DNA of 64,000 nt from Flavisolibacter amylovorans (GTDB lineage Bacteria > Bacteroidota > Bacteroidia > Chitinophagales > Chitinophagaceae), in the NCBI RefSeq assembly GCF_039541815.1, contig NZ_BAABGY010000016.1, forward strand, positions 434,001-498,000. The letters run 5' to 3'. Position 1 is the stretch's first letter, and each line of letters begins with the position of its first letter. The position numbers were made by a program, and so were the translations under genes. This document shows positions 52,708-61,395 of the stretch, in pieces. The notes beneath the pieces are model-generated. The model had not been told where the DNA came from and did not search any database. It saw nothing but the letters and a program-made list of their open reading frames with translations.

Positions 52708-53349
52708 TCAGGCAAGGTAGATCTCGATGCGCTCCTTGTTTTTGCCCTGCCGGTCTCTTTTGAGACGCAAGGCGCCGATCTCGCCCGTGGTTCGTATATG
52801 GGTGCCGCCGCAGGGAACCTGGCCAAACCCCTCGATCCTCCAGTAGCGGATCTCCTTAGCCACGTCACTGAACGCACTTTGGATCGGCTTGTTCGCCGCG
52901 ATCAGCGCGCCTGCCTTTGCCTCCAGCACGGGAAAGATTTCCGAGATATTCGTTGCCCACACGAAATCGATGCGCGCCTTCTCGGAGGTGATGTTGGCGC
53001 CGATCTTTTCCGGCTGGTTGAAATACTGGTTAACTAACTCCAGGATGACCTCCGCCGCAAAATGCAGCTTCATGATCCGGTAGCGCTTCTCCCAGTCGAT
53101 GGCCACGGGCACCCGGTCGCCGGTCCTGAGGCCGTGGCCCTCATCGAGCGTATAGTAGATCTCCAGGCCCCGCTTCTCTGCCTGCACGATCCGGCAGCCG
53201 CCGATGGTTCCGTCGTCGGATTGCTGCCCTCCCGAGAAAGCGTACGCGATCGTGTCCTGCAGCGTTACTACGTTGCCGTCAACGCCCGTGACCACCGTTT
53301 CTATTTCGGCCAGGTAGGGGTCGTCCCAGAACAGTTTGTGTACAGGCAT
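52708..53349 (-). CDS. AlaX-like alanyl-tRNA editing protein
   Basis: A 213-residue protein from ATG 53347-53349 with the second additional domain of alanyl/threonyl-tRNA synthetases. Expected metal ligands are HxxxH then CxxxH. Here the first motif reads H96-F-A-A-E100, so the second His is Glu, while C180-G-G-T-H184 is intact. The family clears mischarged Ser-tRNA(Ala). Asp/Glu in place of His can still bind zinc, so the protein may be active. A longer frame reaches 53385, but the start with MPVHKLFWDDPYLAEI matches the family. Same strand as the T9SS gene upstream; separated by a terminator. Confidence 0.8.
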   Translation of the reverse strand: MPVHKLFWDDPYLAEIETVVTGVDGNVVTLQDTIAYAFSGGQQSDDGTIGGCRIVQAEKRGLEIYYTLDEGHGLRTGDRVPVAIDWEKRYRIMKLHFAAEVILELVNQYFNQPEKIGANITSEKARIDFVWATNISEIFPVLEAKAGALIAANKPIQSAFSDVAKEIRYWRIEGFGQVPCGGTHIRTTGEIGALRLKRDRQGKNKERIEIYLA

Positions 53350-53483
53350 CGTGCGCAGGTTTGTGAGGTGATGCACGCCGGGCATACCGGAACGGGCGGT
53401 ACAAAGGAACCAAAAGCCATGTGAGACGAAGGCATACAGTCCTTCGAATTATGCGCGTGAAACTGTTATGGCACACCGCCAAA

Positions 53484-53510
53484 AAAAGCCGTCGCGGTGC
53501 GACGGCTTTT
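53484..53510. terminator. Bidirectional terminator hairpin
   Basis: AAAAGCCGTCGC-GGT-GCGACGGCTTTT, a 12-bp perfect stem with A and T runs on both flanks. The same hairpin with a TCC loop is at 58048-58074 and a decayed copy is at 51604-51633, so it travels with other repeat parts. Confidence 0.85.
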
Positions 53511-53547
53511 CATCAGCCCATTAACTCATTAGCACATCAGCACATTA
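53511..53547 (-). repeat. TAATGTGC-word repeat arm, right of AlaX-like gene
   Basis: CATTAACTCATTAGCACATC words (inverse of 52533-52593) run from the terminator to the stop of the T9SS gene. Confidence 0.8.
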
Positions 53548-56500
53548 GAATTTCAGCAGCTGCCGCTGCACGCTCTCCCCTGTCCGTGTGTCGGTGAGCT
53601 GGATCACGTATTGTCCTGAAGGCAATCCGCCGAGGTGCAGCGTCACCGTATTTCCACGGAAGGCCACGGGGCGCAGCGCGGGGGCGCCCGAAGGGTGCAG
53701 CAGCGTAGCCGTCACCGATGCCGGGGAACCGCTATAGCTCACCGTCACCTGTTGCCGCGCCGGGTTGGGGCTAACGCCGATCGTAGCGCCGCGCAGCGTG
53801 CCCCCGTCGCCGGAGCAGTCACCCGCCTGTGTCACCGAGCAGGACTGCACCCGGATGCGGAACACGATGGCTTTGCCGGTGCAGCCGCCGCCCTGCGGCA
53901 CTACGCGAATGGTGGCGATGCCGGTGGCCGTCGGCATGAACGACGGGATGCCGCCCGTGCCGCTCGCCGGCAGCCCGATGGAAGGATTGTCGTTGGTCCA
54001 GCTATACGAAGCCGCCGTGCCGCTGAAACCGATGGGACTGCTCATGCTGCCGAGGCAGAAGAGGGCGTTCGGTACCGGGTTCACCGTCGCCTGCGGCAAC
54101 ACCGTGAGCCCGGTGGTGGCCGCGGCGCTGCAGCCGCCGGTGGCCCCCACGCTGTAAGTGATCGTGTACGTACCCGGCTGCGAGGCTGCGAGGCTTACGG
54201 TACCGGTCTGCGCATCGAGGGCGAGGCCGGCCGGCGCTGCGCTGAAGCTGCCGCCGCCCGAGCCGGTGCGCCGCACGAAGGCACGGCCCGTGCGGCAATA
54301 CGACGACTGTCCATAGCTGATGGCGCCCGCCGCCGGCGATACGCCGATCGTAAAGGTCTGCGGGGCGCCGCTGCAGCCACCGAGGCGCGGCGTTACCCTG
54401 ATCGTTGCCGATTGGGGCACGCCGCTTTCGTTGCGGGCTACGAACGAGGGAATATTGCCCGACCCGCTGGCACCGAGCCCGATGGAGGGGTTATCGTTGG
54501 TCCAGCCATATACCGTGCCCGGGGCGCCGCCCGTAAAGGTCACGGCGGCCGTAGTGCCGCCCGCGCAGAGCGCCTGGCTGGTCACCGCCTGCACCGTGGG
54601 TGCGGGGTTGACGGTAATGCGGAACACGACGGGCTTCAGCACACAGCCGGTGCCGCCCGCTGGCTGCACGGTGATGGTGGCGGTTTCGGCGCTGCTGCCT
54701 GTCGTTTGCGCCGTGAAGGCCGGGAGGCCGCCCGTGCCGCTGGCCGGAAGGCCGATCGCGGGGTTGCTGTTGGTCCAGCTGTACGTGATCCCCGGGGGGC
54801 CGCTGAAGGAGGTGTTGGGTACAGAAGCGCCGGCGCACAGCACGCGGTTCGACACGTTGCTTACCAGCGATGCCGGCCGGATGCTGACGGTTGCCGTGGT
54901 GCCGCCGCCGCCGTAGGTGTAGGTAACGGTGTAGGTACCTGCTACCGAAGCGGCGAGGTCGATGGCGCCGGTGCCGGCATCGAGGGACAGGCCTGCGGGC
55001 GTAGCCGAGAAGCTGCCGCCGGCGGTACCGGTCAGGGCCGGGAGCACGGTGCCGCTGCTGCCGCAGTAGGGCGCCCCGGCATAGCTGATGCCGGCGCCGC
55101 CGGGGCTATCGTTCAGGAGCCGTACCAGGTGCACCCGCGGCGACCCGTTGTAGGTCGAGAACAGCCCCCCTGCCACGATGCGGTCGCCCGCCGGCGTGAT
55201 CGATTGTATGCGCCCCGTGTTCAGTCCGAGCGCGGTGCCCGTCGTAAAGCTGCCGTCCCCGCTTCCGTCCGGATGCAGGCGGAGCAGGCCACCCGGCGCG
55301 GTGGCACCGAAGCCTTGCTGCGTACCCACCAGGATCCGGCCATCGGGCTGCAGGGCCATCGCCGTTACAGGGAGCGAGGCCACCCGCGTATTGAAGGCGG
55401 TATCCGCCGAGCCGTCGGCGTTCAGCCGCAGCAGCAGCGAGCCGGACCCGGGATAGAGAACGCCCCGCAGCAGCACCTTGCCATCGGCCTGCACAGCCAT
55501 GCCCGAGGGGTAGAAGCCCGCCGGAAGGCTGGGCTGGAAGCCGGCATCGGCGCCGCCACCCGCGGTAAAGCGGCCCAGGTACGGGGCCCGGTCCACCGAA
55601 CCGCTGTCGCCCAGGAGCAGCACCTTTCCATCGGCCGCCACCGCGAGGTGCTGTAACAGGAAGTCGGCGGGCAGGGCCGGCGCGAAGGGTGCTGCCGCGC
55701 TGCCGTCGGCGTTAAGGCGGTAAAAGCTGTTGACGGCCCCGTCGCCCCCGAACAGCAGGATCCTGCCATCGGGCCCGAGGTCCAGCGCAAACACGTTGAT
55801 CCCGGCCGGCACCGCCGGGTTGAAGGCCGCATCCCTTGACCCGTCGGGCTGCAGGCGGGTGATCCCCGAAGGAATACCGGCGCCGCGGAAGCCGCCGGCG
55901 AGCAGCAGCCGGCCATCCGCCAGCGGCCGCAGGAAGCCGACCTCGTCGCGCACAGCGGGATGATAGGCGGTATCGAAGGAGCCGTCGGCGTTGAACCGGA
56001 CGAGCTGGCTCGTAAAACCACCTTCGGTCAGCACCTTTCCATCGGGTTGTACGGCCGTCTGCTCCACCGGCAGCGACACGAACCCGGGGTTGAAAGCGGC
56101 ATCGCGGCCGCCGTCGGCGTTGAGGCGCAGGAGGCGCGCATGGTCGATGCCGCCGATCGTGAACCGGCCGGCCACCAGGGCACGGCCATCGGCACCGGGC
56201 GCCACATCATGCAGCATCCCGTTGGTGCCGCTGCCCGGAACAAAGCCCGCATCCACCGAGCCGTCGGCATGGAGGCGCGCCACGTGGTGCCGGGGCTGCC
56301 CGTCATAGGTGGAAAAGAATCCCTGGACCAGGACCTTTCCATCGGCCTGCAGGGCGAGGTGCACCACCACGTTATCGGCGCCCGCCCCGGTGTTGAAGCC
56401 CGCATCCACCGATCCGTCGGTATGGAGCCGGGCGACGCGGTTGCGCGGCACCCCGTTATAGGTGGTGAAGTCGCCCACCACGAGGATGCGTCCGTCGGGC

Positions 56501-57231
56501 TGGAGGGCGATCGACCAGGCCTTGTTGTTGTCGCCGATGCCGCTGCCGAGCTGGAAGCTTGGGTCGAGGGCGCCGCCCGGTTGCAGGCGCGCCACGGCGA
56601 GGGGGTAGGCACTGCCCGGCGTGGCCAGGCTGCCCGCCAGCAGCAGCTTCCCGTCGGGCTGGAGGGCGAGGTCGTAAATATCGCCGGCCGTTGCCCTCTG
56701 CACGAAGGCCGGGTCGGGCGAGGCGTCGGGGTTCAGGCGCAGCAGGTTCGAATAATTGCCGTTGCCGTCGGGGAAGCGCCCGCCCGCCAGTACGCCGCCG
56801 CCGGGCAGCGGGAGGATGGCCGACAGGTAGGTATCGTCATTGTCCGGGAGGTACTGGAAGGAGGGGTCGGTACTGCCGTCGGTGAGGAGGCGCAGGATCG
56901 CGGGCTGGCCGTTGTAGACCGTCAGCAGGAGGATCTTGCCGTCGGGCTGCAGCGCGATGTCGGGCGAGTAGGGCCCGTCGTTGGAGAAACCGGAGGCGCG
57001 GAAGGAGCTATCGCGGGTGCCGTCGGGGTGATAGCGCAGCACGGTGCTGCCGGCGCTGGAATAGCGCGCGCCGTATACCAGCAGCTTGCCGTCGGCCTGC
57101 GTCAGTACGCGGTAGATGGTGCCCAGCTCCCCCGTGGCCGGGGTAAAGCTGTGATCGACGCGGCCCGGCTGGGCAAGCGAAGCGGTGCCGAGGCAGAGCA
57201 CCAGGAGGAGGAACAACAGGTGTTGTTTCAT
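53545..57231 (-). CDS. Giant T9SS-sorted protein with delta-60-type repeats
   Basis: A 1228-residue exported protein: signal peptide (1-20), then about 700 residues of delta-60-like beta-propeller repeats (units such as ARLHTDGSVDAGFNTG, QPDGKVLV), several PKD-like Cys-containing modules (QALCAGGTTAAVTF), and a T9SS type A C-terminus (VSPNPARQQVTVSYSG ... PSGQYVIQLTD). It should be displayed or released by T9SS. Its plan parallels the giant protein inside the T6SS block (propeller, Ig-like modules, sorting tail), although repeat types differ. Function of such proteins is usually adhesive or degradative and cannot be fixed. Confidence 0.85.
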   Translation of the reverse strand: MKQHLLFLLLVLCLGTASLAQPGRVDHSFTPATGELGTIYRVLTQADGKLLVYGARYSSAGSTVLRYHPDGTRDSSFRASGFSNDGPYSPDIALQPDGKILLLTVYNGQPAILRLLTDGSTDPSFQYLPDNDDTYLSAILPLPGGGVLAGGRFPDGNGNYSNLLRLNPDASPDPAFVQRATAGDIYDLALQPDGKLLLAGSLATPGSAYPLAVARLQPGGALDPSFQLGSGIGDNNKAWSIALQPDGRILVVGDFTTYNGVPRNRVARLHTDGSVDAGFNTGAGADNVVVHLALQADGKVLVQGFFSTYDGQPRHHVARLHADGSVDAGFVPGSGTNGMLHDVAPGADGRALVAGRFTIGGIDHARLLRLNADGGRDAAFNPGFVSLPVEQTAVQPDGKVLTEGGFTSQLVRFNADGSFDTAYHPAVRDEVGFLRPLADGRLLLAGGFRGAGIPSGITRLQPDGSRDAAFNPAVPAGINVFALDLGPDGRILLFGGDGAVNSFYRLNADGSAAAPFAPALPADFLLQHLAVAADGKVLLLGDSGSVDRAPYLGRFTAGGGADAGFQPSLPAGFYPSGMAVQADGKVLLRGVLYPGSGSLLLRLNADGSADTAFNTRVASLPVTAMALQPDGRILVGTQQGFGATAPGGLLRLHPDGSGDGSFTTGTALGLNTGRIQSITPAGDRIVAGGLFSTYNGSPRVHLVRLLNDSPGGAGISYAGAPYCGSSGTVLPALTGTAGGSFSATPAGLSLDAGTGAIDLAASVAGTYTVTYTYGGGGTTATVSIRPASLVSNVSNRVLCAGASVPNTSFSGPPGITYSWTNSNPAIGLPASGTGGLPAFTAQTTGSSAETATITVQPAGGTGCVLKPVVFRITVNPAPTVQAVTSQALCAGGTTAAVTFTGGAPGTVYGWTNDNPSIGLGASGSGNIPSFVARNESGVPQSATIRVTPRLGGCSGAPQTFTIGVSPAAGAISYGQSSYCRTGRAFVRRTGSGGGSFSAAPAGLALDAQTGTVSLAASQPGTYTITYSVGATGGCSAAATTGLTVLPQATVNPVPNALFCLGSMSSPIGFSGTAASYSWTNDNPSIGLPASGTGGIPSFMPTATGIATIRVVPQGGGCTGKAIVFRIRVQSCSVTQAGDCSGDGGTLRGATIGVSPNPARQQVTVSYSGSPASVTATLLHPSGAPALRPVAFRGNTVTLHLGGLPSGQYVIQLTDTRTGESVQRQLLKF

Positions 57232-58134
57232 GGTTGTCGGGGTTTGAGGTTAAGGGAGTTGGGAAGCGAGCAGGCGGGGCCGCTGGCCCGGTCAGGGCGG
57301 AAGGGGAGCACGGAAGGAGGTTTTTTTTCATACCGTCGGTTGATGCATGAGCGATCGGTTGCCGGCACCGGGTGCTGCGGGCAGGAGGTCAGTTTTCAGA
57401 AGGGATGGATCGATCTGTGGCCGCTGCGCTCCTGTCTTCGGATTCAGCTCATCGGCAAGCACACGGGTAGCGTAAGACGTGGTAGCTGCAGCAAAAAAAG
57501 CGCCTCGTTTTACCGGAGCGCGCCGGATACCTTTTTACCGGATCGCCTCCCGCAATAACCTTAGGAGGAACATGCGTACGGCCCGAGATCCGGTGAGGGA
57601 AGAGTTTCCGGAACAGCTTCGGAGCCGATCGATGGAGCGCCCGTTGTTGAAGGGAGGCCCGGCACGGGAACGCCAAGACGCGAAGTACACAGGAGCGCAA
57701 AGGAGGCCGAGGACGCTACGTACTTGCTTTACCGTGCACCGACTCCCTGGCTCTTCCCGGCTGTCCTCTCTGCGTAAGGCGAAGCGTCCTGCTGCGCAGG
57801 ACATGCGCGAAGGCCTCACTACGGATCATTACGTTTCCTTTATCCGATCTGCGTGCGCCGGACGCTCTGACCAATGGCCGGAACGGGTGCGGAGTGCCTC
57901 GCGCATGTCTCGCCCGGGCGAGACGCATTGCCTTACGACAGACTACAGGAATGGGAACACAGCAACAACCAGTTGGAAGAACACTACGTCGCGCCCTTTG
58001 CTCCCTCCGCGTCCGAACATTCCTTTGCGCCTCTGCGTTCCCACGAAAAAAGCCGTCGCTCCGCGACGGCTTTTCATCAGTAAGGACGCGGGCCCTAAAA
58101 CATTCTCCCATCATCCCATTACCCCATTCTGCCA
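57232..58134. repeat. Long spacer with structured element, copy 2
   Basis: No gene is supported in these 903 bases. The first ~420 bases show nothing clear. From 57655 the element resembles copy 1: outer GGACGC-ACGT and GCAAAGGA words, the GCGTCCTGC/GCAGGAC hairpin with GACATGCGCGAAGG (about 57785-57812), GCCTCGCGCATGTCTCGCCC/GGGCGAGACGC (about 57895-57926), an inverted outer arm (about 57985-58040) and the terminator 58048-58074. CCATTACCCCATT words end it. Confidence 0.65.
58048..58074. terminator. Bidirectional terminator hairpin, second copy
   Basis: AAAAGCCGTCGC-TCC-GCGACGGCTTTT, identical stem to 53484-53510 with a different loop. It closes the second structured element. Confidence 0.8.
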
Positions 58135-59877
58135 TTACTTCACCACAGGGTGCGTCACGGCTTCGAGCTCCCCGTGCACGAAGAGCATGAGCTCGGCAAT
58201 GTGGTCGGGCGACAGCGAGAACTTGAGGCCGGCGGCCTCGTAGAGCTCGGGCAGCGTGCGCGTGCCGCCAAGCGCGAGGGCATTTGTATAATTACGGATG
58301 GCGCCTTCGCGGTTCTCCTTGAACTGCTTCCAGAGGCCGATGGCGCCGAGCTGCGCGATGCCGTACTCGATGTAGTAGAACGGCACTTCGTAGAGGTGCA
58401 GCTGCCGCTGCCAGGAGTACTTGCGGAACTCCTCGAGCCCGCTCACGTCGAGCGAGATGGAGGTGTAGTCGTTCATGATGCGGCGCCAGTGCTCGGCCCG
58501 CTCCTCCGTAGTATGATTCGGGTTTTCGTACACCCAGTGCTGGAACTTGTCGATGGTGGCGATCCAGGGGAAGATGGTGATGACGCGCTCGAGCTGGTGC
58601 TCCTTGGCGCGGCGCAGGTCTTCGGGGTTGTCGAAATACACGTCCCAGTATTCCATGCTCATGAGCTCCATCGCCATCGAGGCCACCTCGGCGATCTCCA
58701 TCGGGTATTGCTTGAAGGCCGTCAGCGGCAGGCGGTGCGCCAGGAAGGAGTGGATGGCGTGACCGCCCTCGTGCACCATGGTGGTGACGTCGCCCATCTG
58801 GCCGGCGGCGTTCATGAAGATGAAGGGCGCGCCCGTTTCCTCGAGCGGGCAGTTGTAGCCGCCGGGGGCCTTGCCCTTGCGCGAGTCGAGGTCGAAGCGG
58901 TTCATCTTCTTCATCGTTTCGAGGCAGTCGGCAAAGAAGGGATCGAGCTTGCGGAACACGTCGATGGTCTTCTGCACGAGCTCGTCGCCGGTCTTGAAGG
59001 GGGTGAGCGGGGTCACGCCTTCGGGCTCCGCCTCCACGTCCCAGGGACGCAGGTGCTGCAGGCCCAGCTTCTGGCGCTTGCGGTCGTAGATGAAGTCCAC
59101 AAGCGGCATCACGTGCGTCACCACCGCGCTGTGAAACTGGAAGCAATCCTCCTTGGTATAATCGAAGCGGCCGAGGTCCACGAACTTGTAGTCGCGGTAG
59201 TTGTCGAAGCCGGCATTCTTTGCTACCTGGGTGCGCTTCTCCACGAGCTTCGTGAAGAGCTCGTTGAGGCCCTCCTTATCCTGCTGGCGGCGCTCCTGGA
59301 TCTTGAAGTAGACGCGCTCGCGGAGGGAGCGGTCGTGGCTTTCGAGGAACTTGGCCGCCTGCTGCAGCGTGTATTCTTTGCCGTCTACCTCCACGCTCAT
59401 CTTGCCGGTGATGACGCCGTATTGCTGCGCCAGCACGGCCGTTTCGGCCTGAATGGGAATATTGGCCTCGCGGAACAGCTCGATGCTTTTTTTCACGGAG
59501 CGCAGGTAGGTACCGTATTCCTTCGGGTCGAGCTCGGCGGCGAGGGGCGACTCCACGAGCTTGCGGTTCAGCTGGTCGCCATAGGGCTGCATCTTGGGCT
59601 GGATCTCCATCACGAAGTAGGTGAAGGCGTCCTCGAGGGCTTTGTTCTCGGTGTCGCAGGTCATGCGGATCTGGCGCCAGGCGGCGTCCTCGCCGATCAC
59701 GGCCTCGAGCTCGCTCATGTCGCGCAGCCACTGCTCGAGGCTTTCGCGCGTGTCGATGTTGCGGGCCAGGAGGTCATCGAAATAGGGTTTCAGGCCTTCC
59801 CAGTCGGTGATGGTAAAATCCTCGGGAAGAAACTGACGGGGGAGCTTTTGTATATCCGCGCTGTAGTTCATGGGCAA
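58135..59877 (-). CDS. M3 family oligoendopeptidase
   Basis: A 580-residue metallopeptidase of the M3 family (PepF/oligoendopeptidase type, normal length near 565-600). The zinc motif is H369-E370-G-G-H373, followed by the conserved Glu-bearing helix (MEIAEVASMAMELMSMEYW, where the E after MEL is the third ligand candidate). Cytoplasmic, no signal. It trims oligopeptides. ATG choice: MPM at 59875-59877; the third-residue Met is an alternative. Upstream spacer has GGTGAATGG words. Confidence 0.92.
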   Translation of the reverse strand: MPMNYSADIQKLPRQFLPEDFTITDWEGLKPYFDDLLARNIDTRESLEQWLRDMSELEAVIGEDAAWRQIRMTCDTENKALEDAFTYFVMEIQPKMQPYGDQLNRKLVESPLAAELDPKEYGTYLRSVKKSIELFREANIPIQAETAVLAQQYGVITGKMSVEVDGKEYTLQQAAKFLESHDRSLRERVYFKIQERRQQDKEGLNELFTKLVEKRTQVAKNAGFDNYRDYKFVDLGRFDYTKEDCFQFHSAVVTHVMPLVDFIYDRKRQKLGLQHLRPWDVEAEPEGVTPLTPFKTGDELVQKTIDVFRKLDPFFADCLETMKKMNRFDLDSRKGKAPGGYNCPLEETGAPFIFMNAAGQMGDVTTMVHEGGHAIHSFLAHRLPLTAFKQYPMEIAEVASMAMELMSMEYWDVYFDNPEDLRRAKEHQLERVITIFPWIATIDKFQHWVYENPNHTTEERAEHWRRIMNDYTSISLDVSGLEEFRKYSWQRQLHLYEVPFYYIEYGIAQLGAIGLWKQFKENREGAIRNYTNALALGGTRTLPELYEAAGLKFSLSPDHIAELMLFVHGELEAVTHPVVK

Positions 59878-60260
59878 TGGTGAATGGTGAATGGTGAATG
59901 TAGTGACGGGACAGGCGTCTAAAAAATTGGGCCGTCCCTCGGCAGGCTCGGGTTGACAAGAGCACTGGTGTCACTGGACAGGTTCGGGGATGATAAGCTC
60001 TTTTGGCAAGCTCGGGAGGACGGGCGCGTTCTTCTTTTGGAAAGACGAGTGGTTGCAGGAAGCGCGTACCGGCCCGTCCGGAAACGTCATTGCGAGCGCA
60101 GCGAAGCAATCTCCTGCGTTACGCAGGGTGGTCGCCGGGGAGGCATGTTCCCGGGCGGTCACCCCGAAGGTTGGGGAGTTTGCTTCGCTATGCTCGCAAT
60201 GACGGGTGGCATTCCGCCACGCCTTGCTTGCGGGAGCAAGGATCTATGGAAACGAACCGA
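59878..60260. repeat. Gene-free spacer with GTCATTGCGAG inverted unit
   Basis: GGTGAATGG words (59872-59902) are followed by a GTCATTGCGAGCGCAGC unit with AGCAATCTCC and GCGTTACGC (60086-60127) and its inverted partner GCTTCGCTATGCTCGCAATGAC (60180-60203). The frame is the same as at 42087-42288. No gene. Confidence 0.75.
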
Positions 60261-60932
60261 TTACTCGGCGTCGTCTTCTTTCTTCTTCTTGGGCGCGGCC
60301 TTCTTCTTCGGCTTTGCCTCGTCGCCTTCGGCTTCGTCGGCCTCGGCTTTGGGGGCAGCCTTCTTCTTCGGCTTCGCCTCGGCGTCGTCGCCTTCAGCGT
60401 CCGTTTCGGCCTTCTTCTTCGGGGCGGCCTTCTTCGGCTTTGCCTCAGCGTCGTCGCCTTCGTTGTCGGCGTCAGCCGAAGCCTTCGCAGCCTTCTTCTT
60501 CGGGGCGGCTTCCTCAGCGCCGTCGGCGCCTTCGGCGCCTTCTTCAGCGGCGGCCGACTTGAACTCGACGCCCTGGCCCTGCAGCAGCTCGAACCACTTC
60601 ACCATCTTCTTCATGTCGGAGTTGTACACGCGGGCGAAGTCGAGGTTGGGGTACACTTCCTCGAAGTAGGCTTTGATGCCCTGGGCGTCCTTGGCATCCG
60701 GGAGCTTCTTCTTGGAGCCCTGCATGGCCAGGAACACTTCGGTGAGGTTCACGTTCTCGCCCGTGGTGTAGATCTCGATGCTTTCGAGGTGGGAGAGGTT
60801 GTGTATGCGGGAGGAGATGAATTTCGTGCTTTTGTCTTCTACCGAACGCACCAGCGCGCCATCATTCTTGCTGCTCACGATCTCGTAGAGCCCGGGTAAG
60901 CCGGTAACGGCCACTATTCTGTTGTATTCCAT
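60261..60932 (-). CDS. DUF5606 family protein with long charged tail
   Basis: A 223-residue protein. The first ~130 residues (MEYNRIVAVTGLPGLYEIVSS, with LESIEIYTTGENVNLTEVF) match the Bacteroidota DUF5606 domain of unknown function. From about 130 the chain is only A, E, D, G, K and P in loose repeats (AEAKPKKAAPKKK), likely disordered, DNA/RNA- or protein-contacting. The tail has reiterated GAC-type codons and could change length. No neighbour suggests a role. Confidence 0.8.
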   Translation of the reverse strand: MEYNRIVAVTGLPGLYEIVSSKNDGALVRSVEDKSTKFISSRIHNLSHLESIEIYTTGENVNLTEVFLAMQGSKKKLPDAKDAQGIKAYFEEVYPNLDFARVYNSDMKKMVKWFELLQGQGVEFKSAAAEEGAEGADGAEEAAPKKKAAKASADADNEGDDAEAKPKKAAPKKKAETDAEGDDAEAKPKKKAAPKAEADEAEGDEAKPKKKAAPKKKKEDDAE

Positions 60933-61395
60933 CGTTCAGGATTTTTAGGGGCTGCAATATAAGCCTTAAAAAGGTTTTGATGGTTTTGGAAGGTTTTATA
61001 GGTTTTTATGGTTGAGGTTCGCTCCTCGTTCCTTGTTCCCTGTTCCTTGTTCCGTGTTCCTTGTTCTATTGTTCGGCTGCGCCGCGCGAGACCCACGGAT
61101 CTGCGGCAGGATGCCCCCGGGCGAGCGCTCCCTGGCCGCGGGTGCCCCCACGGGGACCCTGAACCGCCCTGCGGGCGGGGTCCTATCCCCCACGGATAAA
61201 TCCGTGGGCTGGTATGATATCGAAAACCCATAGCTGAAGCTATGGGCTGGTGGGCCCCGTTTTTACCCTGATAGCCAATCATCGGTGTCTGCAGCGCCCC
61301 TCTCCCCCGGAGAGGGGGCGGGGGAGAGGTCATTCACCTTAATTAACCTTGCCCGGCACCGTTTTGGCGGACCTTTGCGCAAACACCCACGACCC
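60933..61395. repeat. Spacer with word repeats and variable palindromes
   Basis: GGTTTTGATGG words (60971-61019) and TTCCTTGTTCC words (61022-61075), then CCCACGGAT-AA-ATCCGTGGG (61189-61208) and CCCATAGCT-GA-AGCTATGGG (61227-61246) palindromes with CCGCCCTGCGGGCGGGG between them. Such palindromes occur widely in REP-like elements. No gene. Confidence 0.7.

Noticed and set aside
32405..53547. CRISPR array
   Set aside because: Word repeats are short, degenerate and contiguous, without regular unique spacers or cas genes.
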